A stretch of DNA of 64,000 nt from Dactylorhiza incarnata (GCA_033032865.1 JAWHQI010000266.1:3447501-3511500), one strand, 5' to 3'. Counted from the first letter of the stretch, positions 33,641-45,793 are shown. Numbers and translations: made by a program. The notes: a model not told the origin generated them from the letters alone.

Positions 33641-34922
33641 TGTTGAAACCAATAACTTGGTCTCTGTGGAGTTCGGGCCCTCAACAAGTTGGGGGTGACC
33701 TCACACTTACTTCTCCCAAGGGAGAGTTCTAGGCTAAGAGGCTAAGGAACTAGGAATGAGACCAAGGGCTTAGCGAGGAGGTCCCACCACACACCCGGAA
33801 GATCTTAGAGCGCTTCCCCTCCCAAGATAATGTTAAGCTTGGGCACCTTTGGAGGCTCTCCTCACCCACTAGAGAGACTTGGGGAGAGAGATAGCCAAAA
33901 GAGAGATCCCTCCAAATGGTGCCCCCTTGGGCTTATTTATAGTTTTTGGAACTGGGTCTGCAAATAGCCACGATCTGGCCTACGAGATTACAAAAATATC
34001 CCCGGATTTGGCCTGCAAACAGCCAAATACCGCCATTCCAAGGCGCTGAACGTAGACCACCCTGCTTACTGGAGCTGGGGTGAGAGGGGGGTTGGCCGCC
34101 CCTCCTCCTCTCGCCCCCATTACTGGGGCGGTGGCGAGAGGGGGCAGTCCACCCCTCCTCCTCTCGCCCCCCTTACTGGGGCAGGGGCAAGAGGGGGGAC
34201 TCGCTCCTCCTCCTCCTCTCGCCCCTCTCTAATGGGGGCGGGGGCGAGAGGGGGGACTCGCGCCTCCTCCTCTCGCCCCCCTCTACTGGGGGCGGGGGCG
34301 AGAGGGGGGACTCGCCCCTCCTCCTCTCTCCCCCCTTACTGGGGGCGGGGGTGAGAGGGGGGACTCGCCCCTCCTCCTCTCGCCCCCCTCTACTGGGGGC
34401 GGGGGAAAGAGGGGGGACTCGCCCCTCCTCCTCTCGCCCCCCTTACTGGGGGCGGGGGCGAGAGGGTGGACTCGCCCCTCCTCCTCTCGCCCCCCTCTAC
34501 TGGGGGTGGGGGCGAGAGGGGGGACTCGCCACTCCTCCTCTCGCCCCCCCCCCCCCCCCCTTACTGGGGGCGGGGGCGCGAGGGGGGACTCGCCCCTCCT
34601 CCTCTCGCCTCCCTCTACTGAGGGCGGGGGCGAGAGGGGGGACTCGCCCCTCCTCCTCTCTCGCCCCCCACCCCCTTACTGGGGGCGGGGTCGAGAGGGG
34701 GGACTCACCCCTCCTCCTCTTGCCCCCCTCTACTGGGGTCGGGGGCGAGAGGGGGGCTCACCCCTCCTCCTCCTCTCGCCCCCCTCTACTGGTTGAGCGA
34801 GCGGGAAGATCCCGCATCCACCGCTCGCCCTCCTCTCTTCCTGTCCTGGAGCTTACTGGAGGATAATGTCAAAAATACCTCATGGGTCCCAGGGGCCCAC
34901 TCGACGAATACAGGGTTGTACA
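33641..34922 (-). repeat. 5' LTR of TR-GAG copy 2
   Basis: TGTTGAAACC to GGTTGTACA. TATAAATA box on the minus strand at 33934-33941, with the hairpin array upstream of it. Confidence 0.9.
34080..34790. repeat. Hairpin minisatellite, variant sequence
   Basis: Units of GGGGGCGAGAGGGGGG then CCCCTCCTCCTCTCGCCCCC: the same outer stem as in element A, but an inner stem AGG/CCT in place of CCGG..AGGT. C17 run at 34544-34560. Confidence 0.88.
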
Positions 34923-34927
34923 TGTGC

Positions 34928-35368
34928 CTAATGCAAAGAGGAGCTTTCCTGCAAAAGCTGTAGTAGGTGTGAGTATGTCTTTTTATGCTAACAAGAGCCT
35001 AGGACCCAAAATCAATTGGGCTCCTAAAATAAATTATATTTTGTAGGAGAGTTCAAGTACCAGTCTATGGGAAATATGGTACTTTGATAGTGGGTGCTCA
35101 AGGCACATGACAGGAACTAGGAGTCTTCTGCAGGATTACACTCCTATAAAGAATGGACCTAAAGTAATCTTTGGAGGTTCTGAAAAAGGAGTCACCAAAG
35201 GATATGGTATGATTACAAAGGACATAGTTTCAATAACAAGGGTAGCTTATGTTGAAGGGTTGCATCACAACCTTGTGAGCAAAAGTCAACTATGTGACTT
35301 GGGCTATGTCATTGAATACCACAATGATAAGTACTTGAACAAAAAGTCAATTGACTTAGAGGTCATTC
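34928..35368 (+). pseudogene. Sirevirus-like pol start: protease
   Basis: Continuation of the interrupted copia polyprotein. The protease active site reads WYFDSGCSRHMTG, with D-S-G at 35086-35094, followed by KVIFGGSEKGVTKGYGMI and the segment VEGLHHNLVSKSQLCDLGY that leads to the pre-integrase domain. It is in the same frame as the second gag knuckle once the insertion is removed. It is cut by the family-X LTR at 35369, so the integrase, RT and RNase H of this copy are not in the window. Confidence 0.87.
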
Positions 35369-36966
35369 TGATGCGCTAATCTAGCACACCGCTATAGGCG
35401 GGAGCGAGATAGCGACACGAAACGGCAGTGTACAGATCGCTCAAGTAATATAAAATGGGAGTGATCCCCAAGTATCGATCTCGAAGGAACACAGTAAGGT
35501 GGAGTTTACTTTTGAGCAAGGACTTGAGATTGAAGTCCTTAGGTCGGATGGGTTGTGGACGGATTGGATAGGTTCATGGATAAAATAAACTAAATTAACA
35601 CTACTATGTAGGCCGATATGCACTGCTTTGCCGGGCGGATGGAAACTATGCAGACCGCTATGCACTGCTTCGCAAAGAAGATGGGCGAGAAAGCTTGCGG
35701 ATAGGGTGAGTATAACTGCGGAAAGGTGTGGGGGCTGTTAGCACCTCTTATCTAGGCGAATGGATTACACGGGCCGTTAGCACCGCTTTGCTACACGGAT
35801 GGACGAGAAGGCTTGCGGATGGAGTGAGTCGCACCGGCAGAATGAGGGTCACAAGCACCTCGTCACCAAGCACGCCACTAGCAATTGCTAGTGCAGCACA
35901 CGAACGTGATGGCCGGATGGAGGATGGAATGGGGGCGCTCCTCAACTCACATGAACCACAAAAACAACCGCATGGACATGAAAAAATACACTAATAATAA
36001 TTAGGGTTCATGGACATCGTTCATAAGAAAGCATACAAACTATTCAAATCACATAAAAATAGCTAAAACAACATGGAGGAGGTAAGATTACAACCAAAGC
36101 ACGAAGTCTTGCCGGGATTCACGGTCGGAATCAAGGGTTGTCACTTCTTTTCCTAGCTCGGTCCATGACTGCCGTCCGGGGTAGAAGAGGGTTGTCACTT
36201 CCTCCCAATGGACCCGTCTTCTTCGTGAATCGCCTTTGGCCATGATCTCGCCGAAGAACTCTAAGGGTATAACATAGAATCTCTCGAAATGGAGCGTAGA
36301 TGCTTCCGAACGATGGAGGAGGCCGAGAGGATACTCTGGCTCAAGATTTGAGCCAAGAATGTGTCTGGAGCGCCTCCAAATGGTGGGCGGAGATGGAACG
36401 GCGGAAAATGGTGGAGCAGAGCTTGAACAGGCGGAGAAGACAATGGATCCGACCTACAATTGCGGAACAAATATTTATAGGTCGCAAAAAAAATAGTGTG
36501 CATGATCAGTGACGCACGACCAGTGGTCATGCGAGAAGAAATGTCACTGATCGTGCAGAACAACCTGTAGCAAAATCCAGAATGGAAAAATAGCGCACAA
36601 CCAGTGGGCATGCGCCTGATCGTGCGCGAACAAAATCGCACGACCAGTGGACCATTAGGCTAAAAATGGCCCAACACAACTCCGAGCGTCCACACAACCC
36701 TTGTACCTGCAGGAAAACATGACCAGATCACTGGTAAGGGAAAATAATATCCAATCCAAGCATTCACAGATATATATATATATAACTATAAAAACGAGTG
36801 GAATACAAGGGTAGGATAAAACCACACCAAAACATGCTTAAATGTGCACTTCGTGTACGTAAATGATACTGTGTAATAGAAATGATTATGTTCCAAAAGT
36901 GAAGTGCAAGTGCGTGAAAACTAGCCCAGATGAGTCCGGAAATTGCTATATAAACCAGACTCATCA
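35369..36966 (-). repeat. 3' LTR of family-X element
   Basis: TGATG to CATCA, 1598 bp. Minus-strand TATAAATA at 36472-36479, with ACGACCAGTGGTC-type palindromes directly upstream (36492-36650). Confidence 0.88.
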
Positions 36967-38255
36967 CACCCATAAACTTACCTGTTTGCGCGTCCCGAGC
37001 AAAGAAATCCGGTGGAGCGGGAAAATGGAATAGCTAGCTTAAAATTACAAAATGGAGTACCATGTGAAGTCGCATGCTCACGTGCATAGAAAATAGTAGA
37101 GAAGATTTCTTATTATACACATAGTTTATAAATTTCTATTAAAGTAAATAAATATTACTTCTACTAAAAAAATGAATTACGGTGAATCATCTGGTCACGC
37201 ATACGGAGAAAGTACAATAATCGCTGAGATGAGCATCGCCAAAGTTGGGATTCGGGACAAGTCCACTGAAATCCATCGGTGTCGGAGACCATAAGCTCGC
37301 CCGGTCACATTCTCTCCACTACACTAGATTGGTTTATAGCGTGAGTCGACTTTAGGTTTTAAATAGGGCTTGGGTTATGGAGAGGTAAACAAAGATAAAT
37401 ATGAAGGCTTAGCACACCTAAACCCAAATGAGCTTTATTAAAACTACCCGCACACCAAAATCGAATGTAAGTGCACCACACCCCCAAACTTGGACTTTTG
37501 CAACATGGGTGTGTGCACAACCTATTCCCAATATTTCAAATAATTTTCAATTTAGTCTTTTTCTCATTCATTTTTCAAAGCAAAAATATTTTCCTTTTCT
37601 CTTTCTTCATTTTTTTCCTTTTCTTTTTCTTTCAGCAAATTTTTAAATGAGCACATCCACATTATCACAACGAATTTATCAAAATCGCCACCCCAAAAAG
37701 TAAAAACTCGAGCTCATAATTTGGGTGTGCGATTAGGATTGGCTTTGAGGCTTTGGTGAGGTATAGGTGGAGCTCAATCAAATGGACTGGATAGGCTCAA
37801 AGGGGCTAGCAAGGGTAGACGATAGGCATGATACAAAAGCTTAACCGGGCCAAAATAATGGCCTACGTCACTCTTATGCAAAAGAACTATCCTATGCCCA
37901 TGCTTCAAGAATCGCTTGGGGCAAGTTCTTAGCCCCCGAGAAAGATTCTCCTTTCTCCCGACTCAAACAATACTAGTCTAACGATAATTTACACACATCC
38001 CTATGCTACCTTTTGATTCACACCGGATTCACCATTTGAGTAGAGTAAATAATATTTACACTAATAGAAATGTATAAAACTAAAAGTTTAAAAAGAAATC
38101 TAATCTACACAAATCTCTATACTCACGTGAGTACTTGACTAGGAACACCGAAGTCACATTTTACTCCACTACATAATTTAAACGCCAGCACAATGATTTT
38201 CCCAATCATACAAAGGAACGAGTTAGACTCGTTACGCACCAACGGTTAAGTGCGC
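36967..38255 (-). other. Family-X internal region, non-coding
   Basis: AT-rich sequence with a T-rich stretch (37550-37640). The minus-strand run GGTAAGTTTATGGGTG next to the LTR may be the polypurine tract. No ORF with recognisable content. Confidence 0.5.
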
Positions 38256-39950
38256 TGATAAGAAAATTTAAACTTCTTCTTATGGTTTATGATTTATAAA
38301 AATGCGAAGAAGATTGATGATATTTTCCAAAACTATATTCGATGAAGGCAAGTGTACCTTATCGTATATAATATAGGATATTTTATAAAAATACCAAGGT
38401 CGTATTAAACTCGGGTTTGTCGAGTACTTCTACTTCGAGAAAGCGGACTATTATTTTATCGGAGAGAGAGCGGAAAAGAGAACTAAATTGCTACTAAATA
38501 AAAGAGAACGAAAATAGAGAAAGAAAATAAAACTTGATTAAAACTCGCTTTGAAATGAAATTAAAAGATAAATACTATCATTCAACTCTAAGCCTTGACC
38601 GTGGGGATTCCCGAAGCTCGAACATGCCTCTCTCGAGGTTAATGCCCAACTAAGCTTAGGAAAAATCAACCGGACTCTCGTCCTATAATTGATTACCTAA
38701 GACTTGCTTTACGATGTGAATCCCACTATAGGATTTGACTCCTATCCAGAAGATTTACGTCATCCTCTCTCGAGGGGTGCGTGCAACTCTTTTTATTCTC
38801 GAGTGATCGATTCGTACGCACGTCCTCTCGGCTAGCTAGAATACGAAAACAAATACCGAAATTCATAACCGGAATATGAACTCGATATCGTTATATTTCG
38901 AGAATAAATCAAAGGAGAGAAGATACGATAATAAGGAAAGAGATGATTTTGATTCAAAGCTTGCTAAAAATCAAGACTACAAAATAATTGCTAAAGGAAA
39001 AAATTAAAACAAGAAAGAGAGAGAAAGAGGAAGAAAGAGAGTTTGCGAAAATAAAAGAAAGCTTAAATTTTCATTGCCATAAAAGAAAGAGATTACATGA
39101 AATAAAACCTACATTACATTGCATGGAATTGAAACTAAGCTAGCTTGCATGAAATAAAATTACAAGGAATGAAAAAAAGAAATAACAAAATTACATGAAA
39201 TTAAAGCTAACCCTAAAACATGAAGAAATAAGGAAAACTGTACAAGAACAGCCCAAATGGGCAGGGGGAAGGGAGAGGAATGCTGGAGGGGAACCTCTGA
39301 ATTTATAGGAAAAAATTCCAGGTTACACGCCCTCGGTCACGGGCGTGACCTAGGGCGTGTAATACTTGTTCTACACGGCTGCGACATCGGCGTGGGTCTT
39401 GCGTGACTGTGTCGCGAAAAAGAACATTACACGCCCGTGTAACTTTGGTCACGGGCGTGTACCTGGGTGGCTTCATCAATGCGGCATGGGCTTGAATTCG
39501 ACGCAGCAGGGAGCTGGGATCACGCGGGAAGACACGGGCGTGACTCTTTGGTCACGGGCGTGACTTGGGTCAACATTGGATTCGGTGGCTGATAGTCCAC
39601 GTGGAAAGCTTGAAGTGATCTTTAAATTTACACGCCCTTGGTCACGGGCGTGACTCTGGGTCACGGGCGTGACCGAGGGCGTGACTTGCTGTGGACTAGC
39701 TCAAATGCGCGGCAACAACTCCTGGACTGATCTTAATGTTACACGCCCTTGGTCACGGGCGTGACCTAGGGCGTGTACTATGAAATTTGACCAAAATCTC
39801 CAAAAAATCTGCAAAACAACAATACAATTATATTTAGAACTAAAATTATAAAAGAAGTGATTTTTAACTAAAATATAAATAATATTTACAAAATTATATT
39901 AAATTTAACCTAAATACTATAATTAAAATAAGCATAAATCCTACTTATCA
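38256..39950 (-). mobile_element. Solo LTR with inverted ends TGATAAG/CTTATCA
   Basis: 1695 bp, flanked by the duplication TGCGC (38251-38255, 39951-39955), with no internal domain. A minus-strand CCTATAAATT box (39300-39307) lies just downstream of its motif array. The family is distinct from X though similar in layout. Confidence 0.92.
39323..39785. repeat. GGTCACGGGCGTGACC motif array
   Basis: Several copies of TTACACGCCC..GGTCACGGGCGTGACC..GGGCGTGTA. The units are self-complementary (GTCACG/CGTGAC; ACACGCCC/GGGCGTGT). Confidence 0.88.
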
Positions 39951-40235
39951 TGCGCGCTCAAGTGGGTGTTGTGATGTGCAAAGAAAATGAACAATACAAC
40001 TTAAATAAAAGCTTTTAGCATGTTATGCAATAGTGCACGTGAGTGGGTACATAAAACGACTCTCCCCCAGACTTAAACTAAACAATCCAACATAATATAT
40101 GGCTATGAAATTCAAAATAAAGCTAAGGGAAGAGAGTACACAATGCTCAGCAAGTGAGCATACCAGAAGTCGCGTGTAAACCAATACAAAATTGCAGCAT
40201 CCCCATCCAGAAAATGAACCTGCAGGGGTGAGCTC
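39951..40235 (-). other. Family-X internal region, continued
   Basis: Short non-coding piece between two insertions. It resumes at 48931 beyond the copia element. Confidence 0.6.
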
Positions 40236-41387
40236 TGTTGGATCGGTAGGCACCCTTAGAGGAGGGTGAATAAGGGTTTTAAAAACTTATATTATATTTT
40301 GAAATACTTGCTTATGATAAGAGATCAAAATAGTGATTTTGAATAAAGATCTAAATTGTTTTATAATAAACAATTTAGAAAAATGAAGAACAAATTAATT
40401 TTATTACACAAAGAGAGACATGATTATTATTAATAAAATTGATTACAAAATTTTGATTTCAATGACACTAGAAATCAAAGCGAAATATGAAAAACTCTTT
40501 TTGTTTTCTATACCGACTCGTATCCCCACGAACCGGTTGGCTTTAGTCGTTCCTTCCCCGGATACAACCTCAAGCCGCACTAGCCAACCCTTCTCCAGAT
40601 ATGGCCTCGATCACCCCCTAGACCTAACCTAGATCTAGTCGACAACACGAGGCGAATTTCTGCCTTAAGTCCTACCCAGACCTAGTCGCCAAGACGAGGC
40701 GAATTTACTACACGATTTAAAAAGAGATGGATAAATGAAATAACAACAATATAAAAACTCCCTATATGGATCTCTTGGAGAAGTGGACGAAGGCCCACAG
40801 AGTATGATCGTAGTCGATGCGGTCTTTCGTCACGATGATGATGCGTGTTGAAATCTTCTCCATGGATCTCCTTAAGCCTTTATGGATTTGTGGGAGTATC
40901 TCTCTGAACCTTCCTCTCTATGTTATGGCACGAAGCTCTGGAATTTTGGATCTAAAGAGGATGAAGAAGATGGATCCAAGGGGTCCATTTTATAGCCTCA
41001 GGACTAGCGCCTGCGCTAGCGCTACCGCCGGCGCTATCCCATATTAGGACATATTCTGCGTGGGAGAATCTTCAATCCGAGGAAACATTTCTCTCTTGCC
41101 TTCTGTGCTCCACGCTACCGCCTGCGCTATCGGCTACCGCCAGGCGCTAGCTCCTTCTATATGTGCTCCCGGAATTATGCTACTCATTGCTAGCGCCGGA
41201 CGCTAGGTACTACCACCGGACGCTAGTGGGAGTGTTGGATTTGATGGCTCAAATTTGGGGGCAACCTTCTTATGTAATCTTTGGTCAAATGGACTTTGTT
41301 TTCCTGCACACTTAAACACACAAGATCAAATACACATAGGATTTGTTATTCTCAAACCTAAGAGATGCGGAAGACCATGTTCCAACA
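40236..41387 (-). repeat. 3' LTR of the non-autonomous copia
   Basis: TGTTGG to CCAACA. Minus-strand TATAAAAT at 40987-40994. GCTAGCGC-type motifs lie upstream at 40997-41232. AGAGG.GGGTGAATA at 40257-40272 is the shared copia U5 motif. Confidence 0.93.
40997..41232. promoter_or_regulatory. GCTAGCGC / CGCTACCGCC motif cluster in LTR
   Basis: Palindromic GCTAGC and GCGCTAGCGC cores with variants such as GCGCTATCGG and GCCGGACGCTAG. The same cluster is at 48549-48770 in the other LTR. Confidence 0.75.
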
Positions 41388-41389
41388 AA

Positions 41390-41400
41390 CTCCCCCTTTT
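41390..41400 (-). other. Polypurine tract (minus strand)
   Basis: AAAAGGGGGAG on the minus strand, two bases from the 3' LTR. Confidence 0.88.
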
Positions 41401-43990
41401 GATAATAACAAATCCATTAATGATAAATCAGAGCATTAATATATAAGCATGATGAAACTTACTTGTGTGTGTGAGAGAGTGATGACTTAGGATAATTATC
41501 GATTTTAGCATTTAGAATTGCTCCCCCTAAATACATGCTCCCCCTAATTGAATGCTCCCCTACTATGTAAGTTATCGTCTTTAATTAATCAAGTTAGTTT
41601 TTCATGTTGATAGCGGATTTTATTTATCATGGAAGATCTCCCCCTTTTGTTATTAGCAAAAGTGGGTAAGGAAGCAAAACACAGAAAAGTTTTGATTAGA
41701 AGATAAAGGCATGATCGAGCTTTTTAGAGAGAATGAAATGATAAGGAGTTTTAGAATAATTTTTATAGAGATAGATCAGAGTTTTTAGCTTAAAGATGAA
41801 CAACATAACATTTGCCAAGTAATCCATATTATAATGTTAGTTTTCTCCTTTATATAAGAGTTTTAAGCATAAAAAGATAATGATTTCCAAATAACCAATC
41901 TACCCAGACAATATATCTACACCCTAGCCCCGTACTAAGTGACGTATGGGCATGAGGAGCTGCATACATGTCATAGGTTGGGGTGTTAGTCCCATATGCA
42001 AACATTAGAAAAAAAACTCAACCCAGCACTCTTTCCCCCCAGTGCCTCGCAAGGCCCCACTAGAACCCTCCCCGGTTAAGGACAAGACATGACTAGAGAT
42101 AAAGTTATCTAATGTCTACAATCCTACGCCCCCGCTATGGTGAGATATGTAATCATGAATAATAGTTATTGGAAACATTAATCATTTAATTCTAATGATA
42201 CGTTCATAGCCTATGGTTTATATTTTTATTTGAATTTTTTAAAGAAAAAAAATCACAGAGCTAATTTGAAATCCATTAATAAATCAGAGTTTCAGTATTA
42301 CAATACTTTCATGTTTAAAGCATCCAATATAAAGTTTACCAAGCAAGTATACCACTTGTTGAAAGAAAGGAATGTTAAGATTCAAGTGAGGGTGCACACA
42401 ATATAAAAGACTTTAAATAAGCATGAAAGTGCAAGGTAAAATAATTATATGGTTATGATGCGGAAGACTTATCGAAATACAAGAAACATCTTGTTGTAAT
42501 CAATGATGATCCATAAAAAGATATATGAGTTAAATTTCATGAAGAAGATGTTTTTGTAAATCATTGTTCAATTAAAATCTTTAAGTTTAACAATAAAGTA
42601 ACCAAGCATGAAAGAAATATATCAATAAGAGACTACTACAATGTTATTTTAATTTACAAATTCAAGACATACCAAACATTGTAGAGAGCATGCTAGGTCA
42701 TCTAGTGCATTTTATAAATAAAGAGTAGTATAGAATTAGCATTAGGATCCAATACTTATGAGAAGAAGTGTTATGGAAGATAATGATGTGCACATAAGTG
42801 TATTTTGAATAGAGTAAACAAATGTTTTATCAAAAATACAAGAAATATGTAAAGTAAAGAGCACAATAAAACACAAATAGTTTTACTTCCACAAACTTCA
42901 ATGCACAAAAAAATGTACAACTACCAAGGTGCTTTGCACACACAATGTTCATTAAGACTTATCAGGGTGCAAAGTAGTGCTTGGGGGATCACATATTTTA
43001 TTTTAATGTTGAGACTAGTGATCCGGTGTACTTAAGAGTAAGTGGTTTTTATTTTGAAAGAAAGATATGGTTTGCACAAGATACTTTACTGTTCTTTCCA
43101 AGGTGCTCAACCTCACAACGCTTATAAAGACTTATCAGGAGGTTCAAGTAGTGCTTGGTGGAGTTATCTTTGTCACTTTATTTTATAATTTTTGTTTTGT
43201 ACAAAGTCCTCTGAATACACTTGTTTTGCAAACCAATATAATTTATGAAAACATAACCACTTTTCTTAACTTTTAAAAGTGCAAACAAAGGTTGTGTAGG
43301 TAAGATACTTGTGCAGTTTTAATTCATTATACTAATACAAAACATACACAAGCATTCTTAGATTAAACACACATGTAGACAATGCCAAAATAAGTGAGTG
43401 AATAACGATCATTATCAAACATAAAACATTTACTCATACTTAGAGGCATGCTAAGCTTAGTTCTACACAACTTTTACAATATAATTGATGCACATATTAA
43501 TAGATATATCAAAGCATGATGAAAACAATGTTCAAAGTAGTTTGAAAAAATAAATTGCAACATTATAGAAGTTCTAAATAATAGATTAAATCATGCTTGA
43601 TTTTTACAGGAAAGTCCATACAGTTTTTTTTATAGTTTTAATGTTTTGTATTTTTGTATTGGATTTTAGCATAAAAATAGACTTTAAACAAATGACAAAG
43701 AACAAAAAGGCAAAACATAATTTTTTTTGTAATTTAGCTTTTGTATTTTTGTATTTGATTTTTCAAAAATGAAATAAAATCAGAAGTGCAAAAATAAATA
43801 GTACATATAGATTAATATATTTTTAAGAATCTTTCAAAATTTTAAAATTACAGAAAAAACAAACGTTTTTGTAATTTTGGTTTTTATAATAATCATTTTT
43901 GTTTTAATTTTTCGAATATCAGTTCAAAACATAACTACAAAAACTATGTAGTACATATAATAGAGAATAAATTTAGGTATCTTAGAAAAT
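41401..43990. other. Internal region, no recognisable coding
   Basis: AT-rich, no ORF of note. A 70-bp block (CCAAGGTGCT..AAGACTTATCAGG..AGTAGTGCTTGG) occurs twice, at 42924-42992 and 43098-43167. Confidence 0.6.
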
Positions 43991-44016
43991 TCAAGAAATA
44001 CAAAAAGACAGAACCA

Positions 44017-44160
44017 AGCGATAACGCTCGCGCTAACGATAGCGCTGGCGGTAGTTCTGCTTTATTTAATTCCCTTTTCTTTTTGTCATTTCGGCCATTG
44101 CCTCTCAAGCTCTCCCAAAAAACCCTAGAAGATAACTCAGCCCACGCATAGATCTAAGGT
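44017..44160 (+). promoter_or_regulatory. Putative promoter and 5' UTR exon of antisense gene
   Basis: A motif cluster (CGCTCGCGCTAACGATAGCGCTGG, given here in pieces: CGCTCGCGCTAACG then ATAGCGCTGG) is followed by TTTATTTAA. A C/T-rich leader comes next with AAACCCTAG, a sequence common in plant 5' UTRs, and then AAGGTAAAAC, which fits a splice donor near 44159. All of this is inference from sequence. Confidence 0.45.
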
Positions 44161-44626
44161 AAAACATCTTTTCTTATGATTTTTGTTTTAAACTTTGATT
44201 TTGATGTTAGAGATGAAGATATTTGAAGTTATTAGGTGGTTTTAGAGACTAGATCTACAATGCTTGATTCTTTTATTTTTGAAGAGAGGAACTAGAACAA
44301 ATCTTCTTTATTTTTATTATTCTTGTTCTAAATAGTTGATTTTGATGAAGATTTATGACCTTTTTTTAAGAAAAACAATTGATTTAAAAAAAACTTCAAG
44401 ATTTTTGTTTTTCATTTTTTATGAGGATTTTAATTTAGATTATGTGAGTTTCTTGGATCTAGCAAATTAGGATTTGGAAATATTTTATTTTAAAGAGATC
44501 TTACCATTTCAGATCAGAGGACTAGCTCCCGCACTACAGTAGGCGTTAGTGCTAGCATCGGGCGCTAGTGCTAGCGCTGGCGTTAGTGATTATTGCTTAA
44601 TTTTAATTTCTCTTATAATGTGGCAG
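44159..44626 (+). other. Putative intron of antisense gene
   Basis: AT-rich, T-rich sequence from GGTAAAAC to TTATAATGTGGCAG directly before the ATG at 44627. Contains another GCTAGCGC cluster at 44525-44590. Confidence 0.45.
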
Positions 44627-45709
44627 ATGGCTCCTATACCAAAAGGAAAGAAAAGTGCAGAGCTGGCAGTGGAGGCTGCAGTAGTAGGTGTTCCATATAT
44701 CGTGGAGTTTGACATGACTCGACACCACCATATCATGCAGTTATTTGCAACCTCTGAGGTGTTGAATTTATTTATTTCTGATGGGTTCTCTTCAGAGTTA
44801 GTACGAGATTTCTATACGCACTTGGAAAACCCATCGCAGACAGAGCTGGATGGAGGAGTGCGGTCTCTGGTGCAAGGACAAGTGGTGATAATTACCCATG
44901 ACCAACTGAGGGACGTGTTTGGATAGACCAAGCATCTAAATCAGTTGGAGATTGTTGAGAAGTTTAGGGTAGATAGAGATTGTACTCAAGTGAACATGGT
45001 TCAGCATAATAGGGAATGCAGGAGTCTGATCTCCTCTTTGTCGACACTCACAGTAGACGCCCTAGTCGTTCAGGATGTATTACGCCACACAATTATGCTG
45101 AAGTTGGGTGATACAGCAAAAGTCACAGCACAACTTAGTTATGTCACCTATTTCATTTTAGAGGAGGAGAAATTTGATGTGGCAGACTTGTTACCTTCCT
45201 TGATTTGCTATTCGTACAAGTTGCGACAACCTTCCCGCCAGAGATATAACAACTTTCCCCTAGGTGGCATCATACAACGGGTTATTCAAGTGATGTACCC
45301 TTCTATTGAAATAGGTTTTTACTTGATAGATTGCTTTCCTCCAATCTATAGTACCTCACACTTGCGAGCAACATCCCTCCCGGATGAGCCATCGACGTCT
45401 ACTCGACCACCACTCTGGCGAGGAGCGTCAGCCCAAGAGCCACGGGATGGTTCGTATGATCGATTCCGAGATGATATGGGAGAACGGATGACACGGGTGG
45501 AGGAGGGTATATCGGAGGTAAAGAAGGGTGTGTTTGGCATGAAGAAAATATTGAAATTTATGATCAAGGCCTTAAAGTTGACACTGTCATCGTCAGAAAG
45601 AAGGGAATGGGATAGCCCAGTAGAGGATTCACCAAGACATTCTGTTCGGCGAACACGCAGACGACGGCCACCAAGTCCAAGTGTGGAGGAGGTAGATGAG
45701 GAAGAGTAG
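44627..45709 (+). pseudogene. Antisense ORF, putative plant transposon-protein domain
   Basis: One plus-strand frame of about 360 codons, opposite to the host element, with one TAG (44924-44926). Starts MAPIPKGKKSAELAVEAA. The middle (HIMQLFATSEVLNLFISDGF, LVRDFYTHLENP, then VVQDVLRHTIMLKLGDTAK and LLPSLICYSYKLRQPS) resembles, as far as I recall, the 'putative plant transposon protein' family found in many plant genomes. No catalytic motif is visible. The C-terminus is low complexity with a basic stretch (RRTRRRRPPSPS) and an acidic end (EEVDEEE). The start was chosen because an acceptor-like CAG abuts it. The single stop in an otherwise long open frame suggests recent loss or readthrough. 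The function is unknown. Confidence 0.65.
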
Positions 45710-45793
45710 TGGAATAGGAAGGACCTGAGGGGAACAAGTTTTTCAATTTTGTAATAATACAGGAATTTGAACACATGTTCTTGGATGCTATTT

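Larger units (their letters stand above)
31625..34922 (-). mobile_element. Second TR-GAG copy, deleted derivative
   Basis: Flanked by the duplication TGTGC (31620-31624, 34923-34927). On the minus strand it has a full 5' LTR (33641-34922), the gag, then directly a 3' LTR that lacks its U3 side (31625-about 32312). It belongs to the same family as element A (same LTR ends, same primer-site candidate, same gag) but lacks the tandem-repeat 3' region and part of the 3' LTR. The two LTRs differ at many positions, so it is older than the chromovirus. Confidence 0.92.
27918..35368 (+). mobile_element. Sirevirus-like Ty1/copia, 5' half, interrupted
   Basis: 5' LTR, initiator-Met primer site, a long gag with coiled coil and two knuckles, and the start of pol (protease). 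It is split by the TR-GAG element at 31625-34922; removing that insertion plus its 5-bp duplication (3303 bp) restores the frame between the second gag knuckle and protease. At 35368 it is cut by the family-X element, and the remaining pol and 3' LTR do not reappear in the window. Flank before the LTR: CATCC. Confidence 0.88.

Noticed and set aside
36962..36971. Family-X LTR at 35369-36966 as a third solo LTR
   Set aside because: The left flank is CATTC but the right flank is CACCC; the LTR continues into internal sequence and a primer site is found at 50601, so it is one end of a larger element.
44159..44626. Host gene captured whole in the copia element
   Set aside because: The antisense ORF resembles a transposon-associated family and has no recognisable cellular function, so capture of a normal host gene is not supported.
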